Below, one piece after another: positions 1 to 8,901 of a stretch of DNA of 58,131 nt; within the stretch, counting starts at the first letter, position 1, and the number at the start of each line of letters is the position of its first letter. Both the position numbers and the translations under genes were made by a program. The stretch covers positions 1 through 58,131 of the forward strand of contig JAJRPV010000058.1 in the NCBI GenBank assembly GCA_024280575.1, given 5' to 3'. This DNA comes from Campylobacterales bacterium. Its GTDB lineage: Bacteria; Campylobacterota; Campylobacteria; Campylobacterales; Sulfurospirillaceae. Under the pieces are notes generated by a model that was not told where the DNA came from, did no database searches, and saw only the letters and a list, made by a program, of their open reading frames with translations.

Positions 1-260
1 GCTTATTTAGATTTCAAAGATTGAATAATTTAACATTGTAAAAATTAATGAACTTAGAATCCCTAAAATTGGGAGTCTTAAACACTCGTTCTCTCAAACG
101 AGGACGAAATTATATACAATCAATGCTTAGAGTTTGCTTAGGGGTTTAGGGCGATTGGGGAAAAGGTTTATTAAATAATTGTTACTTATTATTTATTTTT
201 TGTTTATCAACTTATTATAGTATAATCATTTATAAATATTAAAATAATTAGGAGATTAAA
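1..260. other. Non-coding leader region with two hairpins
   Basis: I see no gene here. Two imperfect hairpins follow each other: GAATCCC/GGGAGTC at about 57-77 (one mismatch) and CTCGTT/AACGAG at about 85-102. The stretch may be the 3' end of a transcript that begins outside the window. I compared it with remembered ends of rRNA, tmRNA and tRNA genes and found no match. The last 40 bases hold the promoter of the next gene. Confidence 0.4.
221..226 (+). promoter_or_regulatory. Sigma-70 -10 box of the BI-1 gene
   Basis: TATAAT lies 35 bases upstream of the start codon at 261, after a T/A-rich stretch as is usual in Campylobacterota promoters, where the -35 element is poorly conserved. A Shine-Dalgarno-like TTAGGAG follows at about 248-254. 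Confidence 0.55.
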
Positions 261-971
261 ATGGCTTTGTATGATCGTAAGTATATCAGTCAAGATGCTA
301 GCAAGGCTAGTGAGAATTTTGGGCAGTCAAGAACCAGTAGCAATATGGCTATATTTGTTAAACAAACATATCAATTATTTGCTGCTTCTTTATTGGCTGC
401 TAGCGTAGGTGCTTATATAGGTTTGGGATTTGCTGCAACTATATCTAGCATGTATTTTGTTTTTGTAATACTTGAGTTTGCAGTTTTATTTGGTTTATTT
501 GCAGCTAAGAAAAAAGCTGGATTGAACTTAATATTGCTATTTGCTTTTACATTTTTAAGTGGATTGACACTAGCACCATTACTTACATCAATATTGGGAA
601 TGAACGGTGGTGGTGGAATAATTGCTAATGCTTTTATGCTCACGACTGTCGCCTTTGGATCTTTATCTGTATTTGCCATGAATACAAAAAGAGATTTTTC
701 TGCGATGGGCAAAATGCTTTTTATAACATTGATTGTTGTTGTGGTTGCAAGCCTTATAAATATCTTTTTACATAGCCCAATGATGCAACTAGTCATCGCA
801 AGTATAAGTTCTATTTTATTTAGTGCTTTTATTTTATATGACACACAAAATATTTTAAAAGGTAGATACGAAACTCCGATCGAAGGTGCGATTGCTCTTT
901 ATTTAGACTTTCTAAATCTATTTATATCTTTGTTGCAAATTTTAGGTATTTTTGGAAGTGATAATAGATAG
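261..971 (+). CDS. BI-1/YccA family integral membrane protein
   Basis: The 236-residue product has a hydrophilic N-terminus of about 30 residues followed by about seven closely spaced transmembrane segments. This is the length and layout of the Bax-inhibitor-1/YccA (UPF0005) family. The end carries the family-typical YDTQNIL and the acidic/aromatic ALYLDFLNLFISLL segment. In bacteria the family acts in the inner membrane; YccA of E. coli modulates FtsH protease, and other members behave as calcium leak channels. The role here is unknown. It has its own promoter (221-226) and terminator (978-1020), so it is probably monocistronic. The family assignment is firm; the function is not. Confidence 0.88.
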   Translation: MALYDRKYISQDASKASENFGQSRTSSNMAIFVKQTYQLFAASLLAASVGAYIGLGFAATISSMYFVFVILEFAVLFGLFAAKKKAGLNLILLFAFTFLSGLTLAPLLTSILGMNGGGGIIANAFMLTTVAFGSLSVFAMNTKRDFSAMGKMLFITLIVVVVASLINIFLHSPMMQLVIASISSILFSAFILYDTQNILKGRYETPIEGAIALYLDFLNLFISLLQILGIFGSDNR

Positions 972-977
972 GTACTT

Positions 978-1020
978 AAATTCAAGCAAGGGAAAAATTC
1001 CTCTTGCTTGAATTTATTTT
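978..1020 (+). terminator. Rho-independent terminator after the BI-1 gene
   Basis: A 13-bp perfect stem (978-990 with 1003-1015) carries AAATTCAAGCAAG and its complement. It is followed by a T-rich tail. It lies directly after the stop codon at 971 and between convergent genes. Confidence 0.85.
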
Positions 1021-1061
1021 TTAAACCATCTGCTATGTTACAATAAACTATTGTTTTATGA

Positions 1062-1379
1062 TTAACAAGATGGAACATTACCGCTATCACTAGCGAAGTT
1101 ATTTAAGAAATCGTAAACATCTTTTACATATCTTTTCTTTAAAGGTTTAGCTTTAGGACAAATTTTCTCAATTTCGGCATTAAGCTTGCCTGCTTTGAAG
1201 ATTGTAGTCCACTCTTCTTGAGTATGTTTTTTAGCTAAAACACCGCCGTTAAAGCCACAAGGTTTTTTTAATTTTTTAACAATTATTTTTTGTCCTTTGT
1301 CGCTACTGGCAAATGCTGAAGTGCTTACAAAACTCAAGCCGACTATTGCTGCGAATACTATTACTAGTAGTTTCTTCAT
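1062..1379 (-). CDS. Small secreted protein downstream of psrC
   Basis: The 105-residue protein starts at the ATG at 1379. A start 18 bases further upstream would lie inside the Shine-Dalgarno AAAGGAG. The N-terminus MKKLLVIVFAAIVGLSF is a clear signal peptide ending near AFA-S, so the product is periplasmic. The mature part is Lys-rich with three cysteines (in KKPCGF, KICPKA and the C-terminal VPSC) and has no CxxCH haem motif. The length and the GKL...FLNNF ending recall small class I cytochrome c domains without haem. It follows psrC on the same strand after about 70 bases and is probably co-transcribed, which suggests a periplasmic accessory role in sulfur respiration. That role is an inference. 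Confidence 0.6.
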   Translation of the reverse strand: MKKLLVIVFAAIVGLSFVSTSAFASSDKGQKIIVKKLKKPCGFNGGVLAKKHTQEEWTTIFKAGKLNAEIEKICPKAKPLKKRYVKDVYDFLNNFASDSGNVPSC

Positions 1380-1450
1380 ATTTTTTTCTCCTTTCATAAG
1401 ATTTACTAAATATAATTATAACATATTAATTGTGAAGTAAATGTGAATTT

Positions 1451-2713
1451 TTAGTGCTCTCTGATCTTTGACACTGAAAAAAGCGAATTTACTAATTTAT
1501 ATACAGCTAATGCTACTCCAATTGAACCTATAACTATAAAAATCTCTGCCTGATGTGGCCATTCATAGTTAATATTGCTGGCTACTCCATAAAAGTCATA
1601 TTTTTCATAGCCAGTGCCAAATCTATCTGAAAGCGGGTTTGCATTTCCGCCATAAACAAATAGATATCTGTTAACATACCCTCCTATTACCGTAGCAATA
1701 GAAGCCAAGATTACTAAAAAAGGTTTTCCTTTGTTAAAAGTTAATAAAAATGGTAATACCAAGGCCAATAAAATATAACCTCCAAAATAGGCATATTTAA
1801 AATATCCAAAAAGGATATTAAATGCCCAAGATTTGTCCACGACTAAATATGCTATAACTTCATAAGCAGCTAGTATTATAACAAAAAATAGTATTGCTTT
1901 TCTAATAACTTCCATCAAATCCACATATATGCTTGATTTTCTGTGATCAAAAAATGCATATAGCCCCATTATTCCCAAAGAAGAGACAAAAGCTGAAATA
2001 ATAAAATAAAATGTTAAAGCTGGAAATTCTGTCCAAAGATGGCGAGCCACATTCATAGAAAAAAGCTTGGCCTGGATGAAATATTCAACGATATCAACAC
2101 CAACACTTAGTAACAATACCCATAATGCCAATCTTTTAGCCCATGCTCTCTTGTTTGTAATCAACAAATATATCTCAAACAAAACAAACGGTATATATGT
2201 CAGATAAAGAGGAAGCATCAGCCACATACCGGCATTAAAATTTGGAGATGTGAGCATGCTTAACATATTTAGCATATTTAAATCTGTCGCGATAGTAAAA
2301 AGTCCTGCAAAAACCATGGATAAACCTAACGCCATAAATCCTGCTGCAGTTTTAGCAATAACTTCTATATTCGTAAGTTCTGCAAGTGCTACTAAAAAAA
2401 TTACGCCACTTCCTGTATAAATCATATACATGTAGTTTACGATAAAGAGCGTCCATGGATTTTCACGACTTACCTCTCCAACATGTCCAAAAACTGCATT
2501 TTTCATTGCTTCTATAAGATATGGATTATTAGGATCAAGTCCTGCTGTGTGTGCATTTGCAACAACACTGAAATATCTCTCATCGAATGCTTCAAAAATT
2601 CCATACACTCCGACTGCCAACAAAACATAAGCCACAATCATTGCTTTATTAAAAAGCAGTTTAAATATGCTGATCTTGTTTATTTCAAGTCCGGCTATTA
2701 CGATTTTTTCCAT
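1451..2713 (-). CDS. psrC: Polysulfide reductase membrane subunit PsrC (NrfD family)
   Basis: The 420-residue hydrophobic protein has about eight to nine transmembrane helices and matches the NrfD/PsrC family. It anchors the PsrAB catalytic dimer on the periplasmic side of the membrane and passes electrons from the quinone pool. Family-like features include the N-terminal helix with an early loop, the NPWTLFIVNYMYMIYTGSG region at about residues 85-103, and a C-terminal loop with GYEKYDFYGVASNINYEWP (about 368-386) before the last helix. Its start overlaps the end of psrB by 16 bases, so the two are translationally coupled. TACATGTA at 2427 falls within the gene. Confidence 0.9.
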   Translation of the reverse strand: MEKIVIAGLEINKISIFKLLFNKAMIVAYVLLAVGVYGIFEAFDERYFSVVANAHTAGLDPNNPYLIEAMKNAVFGHVGEVSRENPWTLFIVNYMYMIYTGSGVIFLVALAELTNIEVIAKTAAGFMALGLSMVFAGLFTIATDLNMLNMLSMLTSPNFNAGMWLMLPLYLTYIPFVLFEIYLLITNKRAWAKRLALWVLLLSVGVDIVEYFIQAKLFSMNVARHLWTEFPALTFYFIISAFVSSLGIMGLYAFFDHRKSSIYVDLMEVIRKAILFFVIILAAYEVIAYLVVDKSWAFNILFGYFKYAYFGGYILLALVLPFLLTFNKGKPFLVILASIATVIGGYVNRYLFVYGGNANPLSDRFGTGYEKYDFYGVASNINYEWPHQAEIFIVIGSIGVALAVYKLVNSLFSVSKIREH

Positions 2714-3363
2714 TCTTTACTCCTTTTGGCTTTTGCTTCATCATATATTGGTTTTATTTCATCCCATGTGTGAATTTTTGTCTCTTTTCCAACACTTCTA
2801 AGCAAGAAGTTTTCATCTTCGGGTACCAAATAAAATAGTTTTGGAAGAGTCTTTTCACCCTCTTTCAAAAAGAAAAACTTTCGCTTCTTGAGAAGTTTGA
2901 CCAAATCACTATTCTCATCATCCAAATCACCAAACAATCTAACTTTGGTTGGACAAGTTGCCTGACAGGCTGTTGTGCCGTACTCATCAATCCTGTGATG
3001 ACACAATGTACATTTGTCAACTGCGACTATTGTATCATCAACGAATCTTGCATCATAAGGACAAGCTTCCATGCAACCCTTACATAAAATACATTTCGTA
3101 GGGTTCACCATCACTATACCGCCATCTATGTAGTGGCTGGCATGAGTCGGACAGACACTAACACAAGGTGCGTCTATACAGTGATTGCATTGTGAAGGAT
3201 AAAGATTTACAAAAGGATTTCCAAAAACAGAGCCTTCTGTTACTCCAACCCAAATTCTTTGTTTATCAGCACCTAGCTGAACACCATTTTCTTCCTTGCA
3301 TGCAACTTCACATGCTTTACAATTTATACAATTTTGATAATCAAGTGCCATTGCATAGTTCAT
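2698..3363 (-). CDS. psrB: Polysulfide reductase iron-sulfur subunit PsrB
   Basis: The 221-residue ferredoxin-like protein carries the four cysteine groups expected of a DmsB/PsrB/NrfC electron-transfer subunit with four [4Fe-4S] clusters: CINCKACEVAC near residue 12, CNHCIDAPCVSVCP near 59, CILCKGCMEACP near 92, and CTLCHHR...CQATCP near 117-140. It carries electrons from PsrC haem-free quinol oxidation to the molybdenum site of PsrA. It has no signal peptide, as expected for a subunit exported with the Tat substrate PsrA. The start ATG (3363-3361) overlaps the stop of a short ORF encoded by the 80-bp repeat upstream. The repeat also supplies the Shine-Dalgarno AAGGGGA. Confidence 0.92.
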   Translation of the reverse strand: MNYAMALDYQNCINCKACEVACKEENGVQLGADKQRIWVGVTEGSVFGNPFVNLYPSQCNHCIDAPCVSVCPTHASHYIDGGIVMVNPTKCILCKGCMEACPYDARFVDDTIVAVDKCTLCHHRIDEYGTTACQATCPTKVRLFGDLDDENSDLVKLLKKRKFFFLKEGEKTLPKLFYLVPEDENFLLRSVGKETKIHTWDEIKPIYDEAKAKRSKEWKKS

Positions 3364-3523
3364 TTTACTGTCCCCTTTAGCTCGAACAAGTCCGAGATAA
3401 ATTCCTCGCGACTAAAGCTTATGCTTTGCATAGAATTTTTCATTTTACTGTCCCCTTTAGCTCGAACAAGTCCGAGATAAATTCCTCGCGACTAAAGCTT
3501 ATGCTTTGCATAGAATTTTTCAT
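3360..3523 (-). CDS. Two tandem 27-codon ORFs between psrA and psrB (candidate)
   Basis: Reading leftwards, ATG at 3523 opens a 27-codon ORF ending in TGA at 3440. That TGA overlaps the ATG (3443-3441) of an identical second 27-codon ORF, whose TGA (ending 3360) overlaps the ATG of psrB. Both begin MKNSMQSISFSREEF and end LKGTVK. The stop/start overlaps are 4 bases (ATGA). Each ORF is preceded by a Shine-Dalgarno-like sequence: AAGGTG at the psrA end, AAGGGGA in the repeat. Whether the peptides matter or are just the price of keeping ribosomes moving into psrB cannot be told from the sequence. It is possible they arise only because the repeat was inserted. Confidence 0.4.
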
Positions 3524-3528
3524 TTTAC
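3361..3528. repeat. 80-bp tandem duplication of a repeat element in psrA-psrB
   Basis: Positions 3361-3440 and 3441-3520 are identical by eye, and the first eight bases (CATTTTAC) occur a third time at 3521-3528. Each unit contains CTCGAACAAGTCCGAG (a hairpin with CTCG/CGAG arms) and CTAAAGCTTATGCTTTGCATAG (a hairpin with AAAGC/GCTTT arms). A diverged copy of the same core lies at about 12195-12276 behind typA. Both loci show duplicated flanking sequence, which suggests insertion rather than chance similarity. Confidence 0.85.
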
Positions 3529-5957
3529 ACCTTTCTTATATCTACGATAGTATCATGCATAACAGCACTACCAAAAACTGGCTCAATTTTATCTTCTATG
3601 ATTTCATTGTCACTTGCCCCATTTCTATGAGCAAATGTCAAACCGGTAGATTTTGCACCAAAACCATGTATATAAAATAGAGTTTCAGGGATAATTTTAG
3701 GTGTAGGATAAGCTTTAATTCTAACACTTCCCACCTTGCTTGTAACCTATATTTCATCACCAAATTCTATGCCTCTTTTTTGTGCCTCTTTGTCATTTAT
3801 CCAAGCATAATTTTCTTTCATAAGTTCAAGAAGCATAATATTATTTTGCGTAGCATCTTGAGTGAATTGAGCATGACGACCAGTGATAAACTTAAATTTT
3901 CCTTTTGGAATTTCTACATAAGACTCTGCTCTCCATGTAGGCATGGCGTCAATGCCTTTTTTCTTAAGATTACCCAAATAGCATTCTATTTTTTTACTAG
4001 GAGTTTTAAAAAATTTTCTAAGTTCTGAGATTTCCTTTGGATTTATACATGTATCATGTAGATATGCATCCTTATCAGCCTTTTCCAATAATTTATCAAT
4101 CTGATATGTTTTTTTATTCTCTGGATAATACTCAAATGTATTGTTGTCTATCTTTTTAAAATATTTATCCATATTTGGATAGAAGACACCCTTGGCCCTA
4201 AGATCACTCCAAGCTTTTTCTCCATATTTTCCAACAAACATTTTTTTATTCATTTCTTCTTGAGAAGTACCAAACATATCTGTTAAATCAAATCCGTTTT
4301 CTTTGTAATATTTTTGTTCATCTTTCTCATCTTTTAAATCGCTCTGAACATCTTCATCATACTTCTTGGTATTTTCCCAAAGTGGTTTGGTTAAAACTTC
4401 TGCAAGTCCTTTCATAATATCAAAAACAGGTTTGGTCTCATACATAGGCTCTATAACTTTTTGTCTCAAGACAATTGCCGGCTCAACTCCACCAAAAGAC
4501 CTTATAGGATCTTCTTTTTCCAAATAAGTACATTCCGGAAGTATGACATCAGCCATCATAGCCGTATCGCTTGGCATCGTATCAATCACAACAACAAGAT
4601 CTAATTTTTCCAACATTTGTTTTGTTTTCTTGGTATTTGGAACAGACAACATAGGATTTTGCTTATACACAAAGAAACCTCTGATAGGATATGGAGTGTT
4701 TCCCTCTGCTACCATATTTCTCCATGCTATCCATGAACCCGTAGAACCAATGATGGCAGCAGCCTTCTTCTCTATTCTTTCTTGCGCATTTGCATATATA
4801 GGTGAATTTATCTCTTCTTTATCTAAAGGCAAACTCTTGCCAAATACAATACCGCCTTTTATATCAATTCCACCACCTAATGCACTAAATATAGCTTGTG
4901 CACGACGAAGTTGAAAATCGCTTGAAGTCCAAGTACTTCTTCTACCTTGATAATATACTGATTCAGGAGCATTTGCCATGAAATCATATGCAATTTTTTC
5001 TATAGTCTCAGCTGAAACACCTGTTATTTTTTCTGCCCACTGCGGAGTATAATTGCTTTCCAATATATGCATTTTATATATATTGAAATTATCAAAGTTT
5101 TTCTCTACAAATTCTCTGTTGTAAAGTCTATTTTTTATAGCTACATATGTAAGGGCTAGCACAAAGGCCAAATCTGTTCCTACTTTTATAGGTACATATG
5201 TGTCGGCATGAATAGCAGTGTTTGTAAATCTAGGATCAACAACAACTAGCTTTGCACCTCTTCCTCTCGTTCTTTTAAATAAGTTCATCGTATCTGGAGT
5301 AAGTATAGCCTCTGCTCTGTTTGCTCCTGCCATTATGATATATTTTGCGTTATCTAAATCAGCGCTTCCATATCCTCCGATGGTTAGAGCATAGCCCGAT
5401 ATCGCTGTTTGCAAACAGATAGAAGCATGATTTATAAAGTTGGATGAACCAAATTTTTCTGCCATAAATTCTTTATATGTAGGCTCTGCCATACCCTCTC
5501 CTGCACAATAACCTATACAGGAACGGTTATCTTTCTCTTCATCAAGAATTTTTACCATTTTTTCCTTGATAAAGCTATATGCTTCGTCCCAAGTAGCTCT
5601 TCTATATTTTCCGTCTCCTCTTTTTCCTGATCTGATAAGAGGATATTTAAGACGATCGGGATCATATAGTGCATGAATACCGGCATCTCCTCTTGCGCAA
5701 AGCATATTTTTAGATTTTGGGAAAAGTGGATTTGGATCTAGTTTTTTTACGACACCATTTCTTACCTGAGCAATAAGTGCACATTTGTTTACGCACATTT
5801 CACAAAGAGAAGGAACTTTCTTCGTAGGTCTTATCTTGACATCTTCACTCTCTTTTGTGTCTGCCAAAATATTTGTTGTTCCAAGAGCAGTTCCACCAAC
5901 TACACTCAAAGCAACACTGCCCTGAAGAAATCTCCTTCTTGAGATCTCTACTTTCAT
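3525..5957 (-). pseudogene. psrA: Polysulfide reductase catalytic subunit PsrA, interrupted by in-frame TAG
   Basis: The combined frame encodes 810 codons, a normal length for the PsrA/PhsA molybdopterin oxidoreductases that reduce polysulfide (or thiosulfate) in the periplasm. The N-terminus has a Tat signal (SRRRFLQG, residues 6-13). Four cysteines follow in the [4Fe-4S] pattern C52-x2-C55-x3-C59-x27-C87, and Cys181 in SICLQTA is the likely Mo ligand. The C-terminal pterin-binding domain is cut by TAG at 3749-3747 (codon 737), after FGDEI. The reading frame continues in phase as VTSKVGSVRIKAYPTPKIIP to 3525. GAG changed to TAG would explain it. The truncated product would lose about 70 residues of the cofactor-binding domain. 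First gene of psrABC. Confidence 0.88.
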
Positions 5958-5974
5958 ATTTTCTCCATTGATTA

Positions 5975-6008
5975 CGATTTATCTTGAAATAACTTTCAAG
6001 ATAAATCG
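5975..6008 (-). promoter_or_regulatory. Perfect 15-bp inverted repeat in the psrA leader
   Basis: CGATTTATCTTGAAA (5975-5989) and its exact complement (5994-6008) are separated by four bases. It lies 17 bases upstream of the psrA start codon, just before a GGAG ribosome binding site. It could be a 5'UTR hairpin controlling psrA translation or an operator. No T run follows on the minus strand, so a terminator of the upstream bioC is less likely. Confidence 0.65.
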
Positions 6009-6229
6009 TTTGATAGCGTAATTTTAATAGAGATTCTTTATATATTTATTAAGAAATAATTGGATTATAATGATTTTTTATCTTTATATTGCATAACAGC
6101 CTATATGGTGGGATTTATAAAATTAAATATTTTTAGTTTTTTTATCAATAGTATCATAAAAAAGGTAAAATTTTTTTTATAAAAAATGCAAAAAAATGAT
6201 TTTTTTAACTAAAATAAAATATATCTTAA

Positions 6230-6925
6230 CTAATTTGTTATGAATATTACTTCAAATTCAAGATAGCTATATGGATAATTTTCCAATAAATATTTCATTT
6301 TTTTATAATTCAAGATAGCATTTCCTCCACTTATGCCACTATTTTTAATATATCTGAATTTTGAAATATTATCTATAAAATCCAATTTATATATCTTTTT
6401 TATGATTTTAGGGTTTTTAAAGACTTTTGAAAAATTTTTAACCTCTTCACATGTAGGTAAAAAACTTTCTCTTTGGGTCATCTTATAGATTGTTTTAAAA
6501 GTGCCTCTTGTAAAAATTGAAAAAGCAACCCTATCACTTATATTACTACAAAAATCAAACATTTCCTGCAGATTTGTTGCCCATTGTAGAGACGATGATG
6601 ACATAACCAAATCAAAAGGAGAAAGTGCTTTAGCCTTATTTTTGAAATCTACTGACTCAAAATCATCACAAAAAATATTCACCTTTTCGTCCTTTGGATG
6701 GAGGTTACACATCGAAGGGGAATAATCAACACCAAAAAATTTATCTATTTTCCAAGATATATTTTTATAAATCTCTCCTGTACCGCAACCTAAATCTAAT
6801 ATAGTTTTAGGTTCAAAATCAATATGATGCACAAGCTCTTTTGCTATATATTGCTGAATTGGTGCAAAAGAATTGTATGTATTGGCATGTTTCTCAAACT
6901 CTGATATATGATTTTTATTTGGCAT
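6230..6925 (-). CDS. bioC: Malonyl-ACP O-methyltransferase BioC (biotin synthesis)
   Basis: The 231-residue class I SAM-dependent methyltransferase has the motif ILDLGCGTGEI at about residues 41-51. The BioC-typical MSSSSLQWATNL (about 107-118) replaces the usual post-motif II sequence, and the N-terminus SEFEKHANTYNSFAPIQ is typical of BioC proteins. BioC methylates malonyl-ACP so that fatty-acid synthase can make the pimeloyl chain of biotin. No other bio gene lies nearby. The gene ends about 270 bases before psrA; that gap holds A/T tracts and the psrA leader hairpin but no other gene that I can see. Confidence 0.82.
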   Translation of the reverse strand: MPNKNHISEFEKHANTYNSFAPIQQYIAKELVHHIDFEPKTILDLGCGTGEIYKNISWKIDKFFGVDYSPSMCNLHPKDEKVNIFCDDFESVDFKNKAKALSPFDLVMSSSSLQWATNLQEMFDFCSNISDRVAFSIFTRGTFKTIYKMTQRESFLPTCEEVKNFSKVFKNPKIIKKIYKLDFIDNISKFRYIKNSGISGGNAILNYKKMKYLLENYPYSYLEFEVIFITN

Positions 6926-7001
6926 TTTTATAAAACTTTCTATTTTTTCATCTATTTTTTAATAAACTTAGGATATAATCGCCGATTATACCAAATGGTA
7001 G

Positions 7002-7024
7002 CTCAATAATTATTGAGATATAAT
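7002..7024 (+). promoter_or_regulatory. secG promoter with 16-bp palindrome
   Basis: The perfect palindrome CTCAATAATTATTGAG (7002-7017) abuts a TATAAT -10 box at 7019-7024, 20 bases before the secG start codon. A second TATAAT lies at 6974-6979. The palindrome sits where RNA polymerase would contact the spacer, so it may be an operator. Confidence 0.45.
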
Positions 7025-7043
7025 TCAAAACAAGGAAAAATTT

Positions 7044-7394
7044 ATGACCGGAACCTTATTGGTCTTACAATTTATATTAGCTGCAGTTTTAACAATAGCG
7101 ATATTGCTACAAAAAAGCTCATCAATTGGACTAGGTGCTTATAGCGGAAGCAATGAATCTTTATTTGGCGCAAAAGGCCCTGCTGGTTTTATGGCAAAAT
7201 TCACTTTTATAGTTGGATTTATCTTTTTGATAAATACTTTAGCACTTGGCTACTTTTATAACCAAGAGAAAAAAGTGTCAATAGCAGAAGATATCAAAGT
7301 AGTAAAACCGCTAATACCAGCTGTTCCAAAAACAGCAGAAATTCCAAAAGCTCCAAAAGCTCCAAAAGCTCCAAGTGCGCCTAAAACAAAATAA
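7044..7394 (+). CDS. secG: Protein translocase subunit SecG
   Basis: The 116-residue protein has two transmembrane helices (about residues 3-23 and 50-70) separated by the SecG-typical cytoplasmic loop with LLQKSSSIGLGAYSGSN and LFGAKG. SecG is the small stimulatory subunit of the SecYEG channel in the inner membrane. The C-terminal tail is Pro/Ala/Lys-rich with repeated KAP units (about 95-116), a low-complexity extension seen in Campylobacterota SecG. It is the first gene of a co-directional run that continues through the deacetylase, frr and pyrE. The next gene starts three bases after its stop codon. Confidence 0.92.
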   Translation: MTGTLLVLQFILAAVLTIAILLQKSSSIGLGAYSGSNESLFGAKGPAGFMAKFTFIVGFIFLINTLALGYFYNQEKKVSIAEDIKVVKPLIPAVPKTAEIPKAPKAPKAPSAPKTK

Positions 7395-7397
7395 AAT

Positions 7398-8354
7398 ATG
7401 AAAGTTGTTCTGCTATCACTTCTGTTTGCAATGACTTTATGGGCTGATGCCCATATATTCGTGTACCATAGATTTGGTGATAGCAGATATCCCTCCACGG
7501 ATACAACCAAAGAAGAGTTGAAAAGACAGTTTGATTATTTTAGGACACATGGATACAAAGTGGTTCCTTTAGAAAAGCTAGTTACCTCCTTAAAAAAGAA
7601 AAAAACTATACCGGATAATTGGGTAGTTTTGACAATTGATGACAATTTTAAAAGCTTTTACGACAATGGACTTGCTCTATTTAAAGAGTATAAATATCCA
7701 TTTTCTCTTTTTGTATATGTGGAAGCTACACAAAAGAAATACCCAGATTATCTAAGCTGGAATCAGCTCAAAGAGATATCAAAATACGGCTCTTTGGAAT
7801 TTCATTCTTATGCTCACCCTCATATGACAAAATTGAGCGATAAAGAACTTGAAAAAGACTTTACAAAAGGCTTGAACATCTTCAAGAAAGCTCTACATGT
7901 AGAGCCAAAATATTTTACTTATCCCTATGGCGAATACACTGACAGGGTAAAAAAAATAGCCATGAAATACGGATTTAGTGCTATCGTAAATCAAAATATG
8001 GGAGCGGTAAATAAATATAGCGACATATTTGATTTGGATAGAAATGCTCTCGTAGGCAAAACAAATTTAAAGTTATTGCTAAGTTTTAAACACCTTCGTG
8101 CAAACTGGATAAAGCCGACAACATTTCCAAAAAATGGTGTGCTAAAAGCCCTACATGTAGAGATAAAAAAAGATGTAAAAAGTGCGGGCTTATATATAAG
8201 TGGAAACGGATGGGAGAAGATACCTGTCAAAAACAGACAAATTAATATAACTTTAAATAAAAAATTAAAAAAAGGAAGAAACAGGGTGATAATCTCTGTT
8301 AAAAATAGAATTTCTACAAAATTACTAATAAAGGACAAATATGGAACTGAGTAA
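7398..8354 (+). CDS. Secreted polysaccharide deacetylase (NodB domain)
   Basis: The 318-residue protein has a signal peptide (about residues 1-18, cut near WADA). A NodB-type carbohydrate esterase 4 domain follows at about 20-230. The motif 1 aspartates appear as TIDDN near 79, and the zinc-binding H-x3-H as FHSYAHPHM near 135, followed by TYPYGEY near 180. Such enzymes remove N-acetyl groups from peptidoglycan or surface polysaccharide. The C-terminal 80 residues are Lys-rich and beta-like, perhaps a binding module. It overlaps the start of frr by 14 bases. Two TACATGTA octamers (7894, 8152) fall in this gene. The substrate is not known. Confidence 0.83.
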   Translation: MKVVLLSLLFAMTLWADAHIFVYHRFGDSRYPSTDTTKEELKRQFDYFRTHGYKVVPLEKLVTSLKKKKTIPDNWVVLTIDDNFKSFYDNGLALFKEYKYPFSLFVYVEATQKKYPDYLSWNQLKEISKYGSLEFHSYAHPHMTKLSDKELEKDFTKGLNIFKKALHVEPKYFTYPYGEYTDRVKKIAMKYGFSAIVNQNMGAVNKYSDIFDLDRNALVGKTNLKLLLSFKHLRANWIKPTTFPKNGVLKALHVEIKKDVKSAGLYISGNGWEKIPVKNRQINITLNKKLKKGRNRVIISVKNRISTKLLIKDKYGTE

Positions 8355-8901
8355 AATATATGAAACTCAAAAAGAACATTTGAAAAAAACTCTCGCATCC
8401 CTAAGGAGAGATTTTAGCACTATTAGAAGCGGTAGAGTTTCCGTATCGGTGCTTGACAATATAAAAGTTGATTATTACGGTACTCCCACACCGCTTAGTC
8501 AAGTTGCTACTGTTTTATTAAACGATGCAACTACGATTAGCATAACTCCATGGGAAAAACCTATGCTAAAAGCGATAGAACACTCTATTGGTTCTGCCAA
8601 TATTGGTGTAAATCCAAACAATGATGGCGAAAGCGTTAAGCTATTCTTTCCTCCAATGACAACTGAGCAAAGAAAAGAGGGTGCAAAACAGGCAAAGAGT
8701 ATGGGAGATAAAAGTAAAATCGCCATAAGAAACATTAGAAAAGAAGCCAATGATAAAATCAAAAAACTAGAAAAAGAGAAGGAAATCACAGAAGATATTG
8801 CCAAAAAAGCTTATGATGAAGTGCAAAAAATAACAGATGAAGGCGTGAAACAGGTTGATAATGCAGTAAAAGAAAAAGAAGCAGAGATACTAAAAATATG
8901 A
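8341..8901 (+). CDS. frr: Ribosome recycling factor
   Basis: The 186-residue protein has the full RRF length and the conserved N-terminal helix with [22 protein letters not shown]... and the C-terminal helix with [21 protein letters not shown] acts with EF-G to split post-termination ribosomes in the cytoplasm. The start codon lies inside the end of the deacetylase gene, and the stop overlaps pyrE in an ATGA arrangement, so the genes are translationally coupled. Confidence 0.96.
   Translation: MELSKIYETQKEHLKKTLASLRRDFSTIRSGRVSVSVLDNIKVDYYGTPTPLSQVATVLLNDATTISITPWEKPMLKAIEHSIGSANIGVNPNNDGESVKLFFPPMTTEQRKEGAKQAKSMGDKSKIAIRNIRKEANDKIKKLEKEKEITEDIAKKAYDEVQKITDEGVKQVDNAVKEKEAEILKI

Noticed and set aside
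1-260. End of an rRNA, tmRNA or tRNA gene
   Set aside because: The hairpins do not match any conserved RNA ending I know and there is no CCA end or anti-Shine-Dalgarno.
3426-3680. Plus-strand open frame crossing the psr tandem repeat
   Set aside because: It lies antisense to the end of psrA and the repeat, repeats its own sequence through the tandem units, and has no ribosome binding site.
8499-8804. Long antisense open frame under frr
   Set aside because: Shadow of a well conserved gene; its composition follows the codon pattern of frr and it has no family resemblance.
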